From assembly GCA_030432015.1 (NCBI GenBank), contig JAUIHJ010000625.1, positions 1 to 5,026 on the forward strand: a DNA stretch of 5,026 bases, in the 5' to 3' direction. Of the stretch, positions 1-5,026 are shown one piece after another (positions within the stretch are counted from its first letter, which is position 1; each line of letters opens with the position of its first letter). Source of the DNA: a bacterium. GTDB taxonomy: Bacteria; Planctomycetota; Planctomycetia; Pirellulales; Pirellulaceae. The notes under the pieces were generated by a model. The model was not told the DNA's origin. It searched no databases and saw nothing but the letters and a program-made list of their open reading frames with translations. The position numbers and the translations under genes were made by a program.

Positions 1-2
1 CG

Positions 3-602
3 ATGATGCTACTGGTCGGCTTTGGCTTCGTCGTCTGTCTGCGTCTGGTTTCCTATCGGCCGGACGGTCCGGTCGCGACCATCGTCCCGGCGTCTTCGTC
101 GGGACCGGCGTTCGTGGTGCAGGTCATCCGGCCACGCCTCGGCCTGCCCCTTGGGGGCCTTATGCCGCCACAATACTTTGGACTCGACGCCCGCCTGGGA
201 TTTAGCTCGACGAGCCATGGCGCTACGATCCGCAGCGTCGCCCCCGGGCGAATCGAACTAAGTGCTGACGACTGGGATCTACTACTCGCGTTTGACGGCG
301 ACGGGCGCGTCACCTCTCGGACGCAAGTCGTCTTCAATCTCGTGTTCGAAGACCGTCTCCGGAGGGTACGCTGCCGACCCGGCGACCCGGTCGTCGGTGC
401 GATGAATACAGTCACGTGGGGAGATTCCAGTGAACGATCCGGCAGCTTCGACATCGAACTCGCACACTGCGAGGACGCGGAAACCGGAAAGCCACTTGGC
501 TGGCCGCCAAAGCCTCTCATGCTACACGGAAGCTTCGACCGATTCCCGATACCTGCTGCACCGCCACATTCCGCAGGCGACGTCAATGTGACCGCCCGAT
601 AG
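3..602 (+). CDS. Unrecognised membrane-anchored protein, probably missing its N-terminus
   Basis: The frame runs from an ATG at position 3 to a TAG at 600-602, giving 199 residues. Residues 2-17 (LLVGFGFVVCLRLVS region) form one hydrophobic stretch that would act as a signal anchor or last membrane helix. No basic residues precede it and the window starts only two bases upstream, so the true start may lie outside the window. The rest looks like a single soluble domain (about residues 35-185) with many short beta-prone segments and no long helix. It contains 'RPRLGLPLGGLMPPQYFGLD' at 43-62, 'GRIELSADDWDLLL' at 82-95 and 'RCRPGDPVVG' at 123-132. It has only three cysteines (12, 124, 156) and I see no catalytic motif. 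The composition and motifs look like a conserved family rather than random sequence; it resembles uncharacterised planctomycete proteins, but I cannot name a family. It converges on the RND gene across a 279-bp spacer. Function is unknown. Confidence 0.72.
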   Translation: MMLLVGFGFVVCLRLVSYRPDGPVATIVPASSSGPAFVVQVIRPRLGLPLGGLMPPQYFGLDARLGFSSTSHGATIRSVAPGRIELSADDWDLLLAFDGDGRVTSRTQVVFNLVFEDRLRRVRCRPGDPVVGAMNTVTWGDSSERSGSFDIELAHCEDAETGKPLGWPPKPLMLHGSFDRFPIPAAPPHSAGDVNVTAR

Positions 603-881
603 GGTGCACTGCGATGCTTACCGCGAAGTTGTCGGAAGTCTTTTTGGATGCACATCGTGTTGATCGATGCGGTTCGGGGTCGCGAAAACCACAGGCCGCG
701 CAGGGGAGTCGCGGCGGCCCTGAGGATCGCAGCGTTTGTGGCATCGTTTGTGAATGGCCGGTATCCGCGGAGTGAAGTGTTCCCAAGACCTTCCTGTGCC
801 GCGGCGTACTCGCCGTTTCCCTAAGCATGGAAATGACCTCGGCCGAGCAACCCCGGCCAACCGTCGCGTTGCCGTGCGCTT
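603..881. other. Convergent intergenic spacer without a convincing gene
   Basis: This 279-bp stretch separates the stop codons of two convergent genes. Short frames exist in it, but their translations are rich in Arg, Pro and Ser and lack any domain-like pattern, so I call none of them. It contains a perfect 6-bp hairpin (GCCGCG 695-700 with CGCGGC 710-715, 9-nt loop) and a 5-bp hairpin at 841-858. A T5 run at 641-645 lies 38 nt past the first gene's stop, but the stem in front of it is only 3 bp. No tRNA or repeat was seen. Confidence 0.6.
841..858 (-). terminator. Possible weak transcription-end hairpin for the RND gene
   Basis: GGCCG (841-845) pairs with CGGCC (854-858) around an 8-nt loop. 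It lies 23 nt past the stop codon of the minus-strand transporter gene, the usual position for a terminator stem. No run of T follows it on the minus strand (the next bases read GAGGTCATTTCC), so it would be a poor intrinsic terminator. It may be a chance GC-rich inverted repeat. Confidence 0.22.
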
Positions 882-3101
882 TCAGCGTCGCCTGAAGGTC
901 GTTGCTTCCAACAACAGTGGCAGTAAGACCAGGTTGCCCAGCAGTCCGCCTAGCATCGAAAAGCTGACCAGCACCCCGAAGTAAATCGTCGGAACGAACT
1001 GGCTGGTGGCCATGATTGAGAAGCCGATGATCAGCGCGACCGTTGAAAACACAACGGCCAGACCGACTGTCTGTTGCACACTTTGTAGGGCCTCCGTGAC
1101 CGTAAGGCCCTCGTTAAGCGCTCGACCATACGACGTGATGTAATGAATCGAACTATCGATGGACAGCCCCATCGACACGGCGGCGATCATCGCGGCGCCC
1201 ATATTCATGGGCACCCCCAGCCAGCCCATGGTGCCGAGCACCAGCACGATGGGAATGGCGTTCGGGATCAGCGCCACCAGCGCGTACAGCGGGTTGCGAA
1301 CGGCCATGGTGGTCATCAGCCAGATCCCAAGGCAGGCCAGGGCAAATGTGTACCATTGGTCGCGGATCATGCTCTTGATCAGATTGGTTAGCAAGACAAA
1401 GAACCCGGTCACCTCGACGGCCGGTCGCGTCTCGGTTGCCGGCAACTCTTCACGTACGATCCGTGTTACTTGCTCGATCAGCTGCTGCTTGGCCTCCGCG
1501 GATTGCCGCTCACGGGCTCGCAACATGATGCGAAAATACGAGTGCCCTGACTCGGGATCGACGCCGTACAACGCCGCATAAAACTCCGGCATTCGTAACT
1601 TCATCACGTTGAGCGACATGGTCTGGTTCAAGCCCGACGCACCCGCGAGATCGCTCAGGCTGATCACTTTTGTCAGTCCCGCAACCTGCTGGCCGCCGCC
1701 GTTTTCCAGCACGACTTCTTCGCGCAGCCGTCGTTCGATCCTCTCAACGCCATTGAGGTATCCCGCGCTTAATCGTTGGGGCGCCGGCAAAACCACGTCC
1801 CAAACGCCGGCGCCGTCGAGTTTTTGTTCGACAAATTCGTACGAGCGAACGATCGGGCTGCCGCGGCGAAAGTTCTTGGTAAAATCGGTTTCGACTTCGA
1901 TGCGGAGAACACCGACGATGGCCCAGCCCGTGATCATGACCAGGGCTCCGAAAATCAGTGAGCGTCGTCGCTGAATGGTGGTGACCAGCCGACGAAGCGA
2001 CGAGCGAATCAGCTGTTCGCTCCAGCCGCGGCGAGGGTTCGTTTGCACGCGGCCCAGCACGGCCAGCGCCGGTACGGTCAGGACGACGCTGACCAGCACA
2101 AAGCCGGAGCCGACGATCATCATCAAGCCGAAATCTCGCACCGGGCCGACGGTCGCGGCTAACAGGGACGCAAATCCGACGGCATCGGTGGCAATCGCCC
2201 AGAAGATCGGCCATGCCAGCAAGGTTCCCGCCTGCATCAGCGCGTCACGCTGCGCCAGTCCGGAACCACGTGCCTCACGAAACCGGACGATGATGTGGAT
2301 GACCGTCGCGACGCCAATCACCGTGACGATGGCCGTGAGCATTGAACTGACCATGCTCAGCTGTGATCCTGTCCAGACCAGGGTGGCCTTGGTCAGGAGC
2401 AACGTCAACTGAACGACGGCCAGTGGAATCAACACCCACCGCACGCTACGGAAGAGCAATAGAATCACCGCGCCCAGCAGCAGGGTGGACCAGCGTCCGA
2501 GGCGTCGACCATCGTCTTCAATGTAGCGAAAACCGTCGGAGACCATTGCCGGTTCGCCCGTCACGAAGCCGTCGCTCAATCCGTCCGGCAGTTCTTCGAC
2601 AATCCGCCGCAAGTCGTCAATCGTCTGCTGCCGCGGGATGCCGGCTTGGTTTTCTGGCTCTAGCATCGCTACGATGGCCACAGTTTGACCGTCGGCCCCG
2701 TGCGTGTAATTCTCGAAGATGGAACGTGTCCGCGTCGCGAGTGCGTTCTCTTGATTGACAATATTTTCGCCAATTGGCCGGTCCAGGCTCAGCACGGCCC
2801 GGACTCCGGCAACGGCTTCGCACTGTTTGGCCAGTTGTGCGAGGCGACGAATGCCGGACATGTCATTCGCCATGAGGTCGGGGTCGACATACACTGCCAT
2901 CACGACTTCATTGCCGCCGAAGGTCCGTTTCAGATGGCGATACGGGGTCAGCAGTGGGTCGTCATGGGCGAACAGGTTTTCGACGGAGCGGTCGAAGGTG
3001 ACATTTTGTGACGGTTTGTAGGCGGCCACGGCGGCAATCACCGCGATGCCTAGTAGCGGCCAACGCCAAGAAATGAGAAGTTGTGTCAGGCGTTCGGACA
3101 T
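882..3101 (-). CDS. RND-superfamily (MMPL-type) membrane exporter
   Basis: This encodes a 739-residue inner-membrane protein with the two-fold repeat of RND/MMPL transporters (COG1033-like predicted exporters). Helix 1 is at about 13-28, followed by an extracytoplasmic domain at about 29-202. A five-helix bundle spans 203-350. Helix 7 is at about 381-399, the second extracytoplasmic domain at about 400-577, and the last five helices at 583-731. Both large loops open with a 'F(D/T)..' pattern after the helix (residues 36-45 'FDRSVENLFA'; 407-416 'FTKNFRRGSP'), as expected for the duplicated halves. The hallmark in helix 10 is 'MGLSIDSSIHY' (644-654), with Asp649 as the probable proton-relay acid. 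The matching first-half segment, 'VIGVATVIH' (261-269), has Ala265 instead. The start chosen is the ATG at 3099-3101, where a typical RND N-terminus 'MSERLTQLLISWRWPL' begins. The frame stays open to an ATG at 3234-3236, but those 45 extra residues are polar, not family-like, and overlap the neighbouring gene. The ribosome site is weak (GAAAG about 4 nt upstream). Family is confident; the substrate cannot be told. Confidence 0.93.
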   Translation of the reverse strand: MSERLTQLLISWRWPLLGIAVIAAVAAYKPSQNVTFDRSVENLFAHDDPLLTPYRHLKRTFGGNEVVMAVYVDPDLMANDMSGIRRLAQLAKQCEAVAGVRAVLSLDRPIGENIVNQENALATRTRSIFENYTHGADGQTVAIVAMLEPENQAGIPRQQTIDDLRRIVEELPDGLSDGFVTGEPAMVSDGFRYIEDDGRRLGRWSTLLLGAVILLLFRSVRWVLIPLAVVQLTLLLTKATLVWTGSQLSMVSSMLTAIVTVIGVATVIHIIVRFREARGSGLAQRDALMQAGTLLAWPIFWAIATDAVGFASLLAATVGPVRDFGLMMIVGSGFVLVSVVLTVPALAVLGRVQTNPRRGWSEQLIRSSLRRLVTTIQRRRSLIFGALVMITGWAIVGVLRIEVETDFTKNFRRGSPIVRSYEFVEQKLDGAGVWDVVLPAPQRLSAGYLNGVERIERRLREEVVLENGGGQQVAGLTKVISLSDLAGASGLNQTMSLNVMKLRMPEFYAALYGVDPESGHSYFRIMLRARERQSAEAKQQLIEQVTRIVREELPATETRPAVEVTGFFVLLTNLIKSMIRDQWYTFALACLGIWLMTTMAVRNPLYALVALIPNAIPIVLVLGTMGWLGVPMNMGAAMIAAVSMGLSIDSSIHYITSYGRALNEGLTVTEALQSVQQTVGLAVVFSTVALIIGFSIMATSQFVPTIYFGVLVSFSMLGGLLGNLVLLPLLLEATTFRRR

Positions 3102-3157
3102 CGCACTTTCGCGTTCAAGATCGCGATCCACCGGAGAGGACTCGGACGGCTGCAGAG
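3102..3157. promoter_or_regulatory. Divergent spacer with 10-bp palindrome GATCGCGATC
   Basis: The 56 bp between the two divergent start codons must carry, or lie next to, the control signals of both genes. A perfect palindrome, GATCGCGATC, occupies 3119-3128, close to the middle of the spacer. A purine run GGAGAGGA (3133-3140) resembles a Shine-Dalgarno sequence but sits 17 nt from the glycosyltransferase ATG, too far for normal use. I see no -10 or -35 element of good quality in either direction, so any promoters probably lie partly inside the opposite gene's 5' end. The palindrome as an operator is inference. Confidence 0.35.
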
Positions 3158-4720
3158 ATGCCGAATCACTACCAGGATGACGAAACTCGCCTTTGGCACA
3201 AGGCCAGTACCAGATCTTTGTTCTGGGTGCTCGCACTGACGAGCCTGGTCCGGGGTGGTTTTCTTATGGCGAGCCACGCCAGTCTGCGACGCGACCCGGA
3301 CGCGTACCGAACATTGGCCGACAACGTGCGGACAACCGGTGTCTACGGTTGGAAAACCGATGCGGTCAAAGATGGCGACGGCACCGCGGGCGACAAGGTG
3401 CGTCCAACCGCCTTCCGGCCGCCGCTCTACCCCTTGCTGCTGATTGGAATTGGCGGTCCCAACAATCTTTGGTCAATTGCGATCTTTCACTGGCTACTTG
3501 GAGTTGGCACCGCCACACTGGTGACCTGTCTGGGCTGGCGAGCTGGATTGGGACGCTGGTCGATCGCTGCTGCGTTGTTGGTCGCCATCGACCCCATCTT
3601 GCTTCAACAGTCGACTCTGGTCATGACCGAAACGCTGGCCACGTTCCTGACCACATTGGCGCTCTTTTGCCTGACCCCGCCAGCGACGCCCGGACCTTCG
3701 GAAGCAGCATCCGTACGGCGGCACCTTGTTGCCGGCGTTGTGCTCGGACTGTGTGTCCTTTGCCGACCGACCTTCTTACCCTGGCTGTGTCTGATCGCGC
3801 TGGCTCGACTGGTCCCGGCCGGAATGACGCTGCGGTGGCAAACCGGTGTGGCCCCAACCCGTGCCGATGGCGCGACCGGGTATGGAGCGGCTGGGCAGGA
3901 TGACGGTGCGAGGCCTAGGCAAATCGCGCGGGCTGGGAATGCCGCGAATGCCCGGTTTCCCGGCCAGCCGCTTGTGGCGAGGTCACTTCAGGTTGGGGCT
4001 CTGGTCGCCGCCGCGCTGCTGGTGATCGCGCCCTGGGTGATCAGAAATCAGAAAGTCTTTGGCACGGCAAAGCTGACCACCACCCACGGCGGCTACACCG
4101 TACTGTTGGGAAACAACCCTTTGTTTTACGGCTTCTTGCAATCCGGGTCGGCTGAGACGTGGGACGGTGAACAGCTCAGTCGTGCGTGGCGTGGACGATC
4201 TTTGACGGCCGGCGCTGAAGACGAGCAGTGGGACGACTTGCCCGAACTTGCCAGGCGCGCCGAACATCAGGCGGTGGGGGATGGCTCTGAGCTTGCCGAC
4301 GACGCTCTGGCCTACGCGTTGGCTGGGCGTTACATGCGCGAACAGCCCGGCATGGCGGCCTATGCGAGTGGATTGCGCATCACCCGCCTCTGGCGTTGCC
4401 TGCCGCATCGTCTTGGCCCATCCGAGTCCAGGCTGCGGCAGACGCTACGTTTTGCCGTCGGTGTCTGGTATGTGCTGGTGTATGGACTTGCGGTGCTGGG
4501 GATGGCGCGGCTTGGCCGTGAACTGTTCCACCCTCCTTGGTTGTTTGGCTTGCAGTTGTGCTTTGTTATTACGGCCGTTCACGCCCTGTATTGGAGCGAT
4601 ATGCGGATGCGAGCACCGTTGATCCCCCTGGTCTGCTTGCTCGCTGCGCGTGGAATGGCGGCGATTAGCGACCAACTCCAGAAGCGCAACACCAAGCACG
4701 CAAAGGATTTATCGCATTGA
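3158..4720 (+). CDS. GT39/ArnT-like integral-membrane glycosyltransferase
   Basis: This encodes a 520-residue polytopic protein of the GT39 (PMT/ArnT-like) superfamily. These enzymes use polyprenyl-phosphate sugars to glycosylate proteins or lipids on the outer face of the cytoplasmic membrane. Helix 1 is at about 19-38. The first outer loop carries 'RRDPDAYRTLADN' (44-56) with Asp46 and Asp48, the candidate catalytic acids, then 'FRPPLYPLLL' (86-95). Helices follow at about 104-125, 134-147, 157-173 with the conserved 'MTE' (156-158), 189-203 and 206-222. After a low-complexity loop (226-282) comes another helix running into 'APWVIRNQKVFG' (301 region), then 'GGYTVLLGNNPLFYG' (321-335). The C-terminal helices are at about 431-450, 460-488 and 494-505, with 'RMRAPLIP' (493-500). 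The ATG at 3158 is chosen; a GTG at 3083 in the same frame lies inside the divergent transporter gene and adds only polar residues. No Shine-Dalgarno sequence is well placed. The acceptor and sugar donor are unknown. An alternative label is 'dolichyl-phosphate-mannose-protein mannosyltransferase family', which implies no proven mannose transfer. Confidence 0.9.
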   Translation: MPNHYQDDETRLWHKASTRSLFWVLALTSLVRGGFLMASHASLRRDPDAYRTLADNVRTTGVYGWKTDAVKDGDGTAGDKVRPTAFRPPLYPLLLIGIGGPNNLWSIAIFHWLLGVGTATLVTCLGWRAGLGRWSIAAALLVAIDPILLQQSTLVMTETLATFLTTLALFCLTPPATPGPSEAASVRRHLVAGVVLGLCVLCRPTFLPWLCLIALARLVPAGMTLRWQTGVAPTRADGATGYGAAGQDDGARPRQIARAGNAANARFPGQPLVARSLQVGALVAAALLVIAPWVIRNQKVFGTAKLTTTHGGYTVLLGNNPLFYGFLQSGSAETWDGEQLSRAWRGRSLTAGAEDEQWDDLPELARRAEHQAVGDGSELADDALAYALAGRYMREQPGMAAYASGLRITRLWRCLPHRLGPSESRLRQTLRFAVGVWYVLVYGLAVLGMARLGRELFHPPWLFGLQLCFVITAVHALYWSDMRMRAPLIPLVCLLAARGMAAISDQLQKRNTKHAKDLSH

Positions 4721-4728
4721 TTCGTGCT
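4695..4728 (+). repeat. Inverted repeat across the glycosyltransferase stop codon
   Basis: AGCACG (4695-4700) is perfectly repeated in inverse as CGTGCT (4723-4728), with the TGA stop (4718-4720) inside the 22-nt interval. No T-run follows, so it is not a normal intrinsic terminator. It could protect the 3' end of the mRNA or be chance. Confidence 0.3.
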
Positions 4729-4739
4729 GTGGATTTGCC

Positions 4740-4768
4740 TTGCCACAATTCGAACAGGCTCCTATAAT
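4740..4768 (+). promoter_or_regulatory. Sigma70-type promoter, TTGCCA-17 bp-TATAAT
   Basis: A -35 hexamer TTGCCA (4740-4745, five of six consensus bases) is separated by exactly 17 bp from a perfect -10 hexamer TATAAT (4763-4768). This places transcription start near 4774-4776. It lies in the gap between the glycosyltransferase stop (4720) and the next gene on the same strand, so it most likely drives the exported-protein gene starting at 4966. It is the clearest promoter in the window. Confidence 0.8.
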
Positions 4769-4769
4769 C

Positions 4770-4800
4770 CCCGCCCGTCTGTTTCGGCGGGACTTTTCTT
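4770..4800 (+). terminator. GC hairpin plus T-rich tract, probable terminator of the glycosyltransferase gene
   Basis: CCCGCC (4770-4775) pairs perfectly with GGCGGG (4786-4791) around a 10-nt loop. It is followed by ACTTTTCTT (4792-4800). The stem begins 49 nt after the glycosyltransferase stop, a normal distance for an intrinsic terminator, though 6 bp and a broken T-run make it modest. It overlaps the predicted start point of the promoter just upstream: an RNA started there would lack most of the 5' arm, so the hairpin should act only on transcripts coming from upstream. Confidence 0.5.
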
Positions 4801-4965
4801 AAGCGGTTTTGTCTCTTCGACTTGTTGACGTTCGTTGTGCTGGGATGGGGTGCTCCCAGTCCGGCAGGGCGGACCTTGGGCAAGGATGCCACCATTCTGA
4901 ACACTCGTCGCGATGCTCATCGACGCAGTTGTTTGCGTGCGCCCGGCAGGTCGCGCACCGATGGT
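4775..4965 (+). promoter_or_regulatory. Predicted 190-nt structured mRNA leader
   Basis: Between the predicted transcription start and the ATG at 4966 lies about 190 nt with several perfect short inverted repeats. These are CTGGGA (4840-4845) with TCCCAG (4854-4859), CGTCG (4906-4910) with CGACG (4921-4925) (or, alternatively, CGATG 4911-4915 with CATCG 4918-4922), and GTGCGC (4937-4942) with GCGCAC (4953-4958). The last stem ends 7 nt before the ATG and holds an AGG (4948-4950) in its loop. I recognise no known riboswitch class. The frame of the following gene is also open through this whole region from 4768, so part of it could instead be translated from TTG (4822, 4825) or GTG (4837). Confidence 0.35.
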
Positions 4966-5026
4966 ATGTGTGCGCCCTGGCTGACGGTGGCGCTGGTGCT
5001 GTTGCTCGCCCCAGTCGCCGTCGCGG
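4966..5026 (+). CDS. Exported protein, N-terminal signal peptide only (cut by window end)
   Basis: Only about 20 codons are visible: an ATG at 4966 followed by 'MCAPWLTVALVLLLAPVAVA'. This reads as a Sec-type signal peptide, with a hydrophobic core of Leu, Val and Ala and an 'AVA' motif at the end suited to signal peptidase I. The usual basic n-region is missing from this short form. An in-frame extension upstream would supply one ('RR', 'HRR', 'RAPGRSR'), with start candidates TTG at 4822 or 4825 and GTG at 4837, so the true start is uncertain. The frame has no stop from 4768 to the window end. A near-consensus promoter lies upstream at 4740-4768. Cys2 is not in a lipobox context. The mature protein is outside the window and its function cannot be told. 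Confidence 0.65.
   Translation, partial: MCAPWLTVALVLLLAPVAVA

Noticed and set aside
621..645. Intrinsic terminator for the first gene (T5 run at 641-645)
   Set aside because: The stem before the T-run is only 3 bp (CCG/CGG) with mismatches beside it, too weak to support a call.
53..655. 200-codon minus-strand frame opposite the first gene
   Set aside because: Its translation is rich in Arg, Ser, Pro and Gly with no domain pattern, typical of antisense shadow in GC-rich DNA; the plus-strand frame looks far more protein-like.
695..715. Hairpin GCCGCG/CGCGGC as a bidirectional terminator
   Set aside because: No adjacent T-run on either strand; 6-bp GC stems arise often by chance in such sequence.
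1744..2214. Long alternative frame (156 codons) on the minus strand inside the transporter gene
   Set aside because: It is Arg-rich shadow translation of the RND coding sequence in another frame, without domain pattern or its own start signals.
3083..3157. Upstream GTG start extending the glycosyltransferase by 25 residues
   Set aside because: The extension overlaps the start of the divergent transporter gene and encodes only polar residues unlike the family N-terminus; the ATG at 3158 sits just before the first membrane helix.
3102..3236. Upstream ATG start extending the RND transporter by 45 residues
   Set aside because: It would overlap the glycosyltransferase coding region by 79 bp and adds polar, non-family sequence; 'MSERLTQLLISWRWPL' is the usual RND beginning.
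3193..3903. Long alternative plus-strand frame (236 codons) inside the glycosyltransferase gene
   Set aside because: It is a shadow of the real gene in a shifted frame; it lacks membrane helices and motifs, while the 3158 frame carries the clear family signature.
1..5026. CRISPR array, insertion sequence, tRNA or rRNA
   Set aside because: Reading through both strands showed no regularly spaced direct repeats, transposase-like coding, cloverleaf pattern or rRNA-like sequence.

Overview
This moderately GC-rich window holds two complete protein genes, two gene fragments cut by the window edges, and one well-supported promoter. Three things suggest a planctomycete, perhaps of the Pirellulaceae: the style of the membrane proteins (an RND-superfamily exporter and a GT39-type glycosyltransferase with a 'RPPLYPLLL' and 'LLGNNP' signature), the weak or absent Shine-Dalgarno sequences, and the look of the orphan protein at the left edge. 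This assignment rests on resemblance only and is not proven.

Layout. (1) 3-602 (+): the 3' part, or nearly all, of an unrecognised membrane-anchored protein whose hydrophobic N-terminus lies at the window edge. (2) 603-881: a convergent spacer with no convincing gene and only weak hairpins. (3) 882-3101 (-): a complete 739-residue RND/MMPL-type transporter with two six-helix halves and two large extracytoplasmic loops. (4) 3102-3157: a 56-bp divergent spacer containing the 10-bp palindrome GATCGCGATC. (5) 3158-4720 (+): a complete 520-residue integral-membrane GT39/ArnT-like glycosyltransferase. (6) 4721-4965: a control region with a near-consensus sigma70 promoter (TTGCCA-17 bp-TATAAT), a GC hairpin plus T-rich tract overlapping the transcription start, and a leader of about 190 nt with three further perfect short hairpins. 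(7) 4966-5026 (+): the first 20 codons of a gene for an exported protein, seen only as a Sec-type signal peptide.

How they fit together. The transporter and the glycosyltransferase are divergent and may share control through the short spacer. Both act in the cytoplasmic membrane on lipid-linked or hydrophobic substrates, so an envelope role is a reasonable but unproven inference. The last gene has its own promoter and appears to be a separate transcription unit.

I do not see a clearly new biological system. The parts most worth a second look are the overlapping promoter/terminator with its structured leader at the right end, the loss of the acidic relay residue in one half of the transporter, and the unidentified protein at the left edge.
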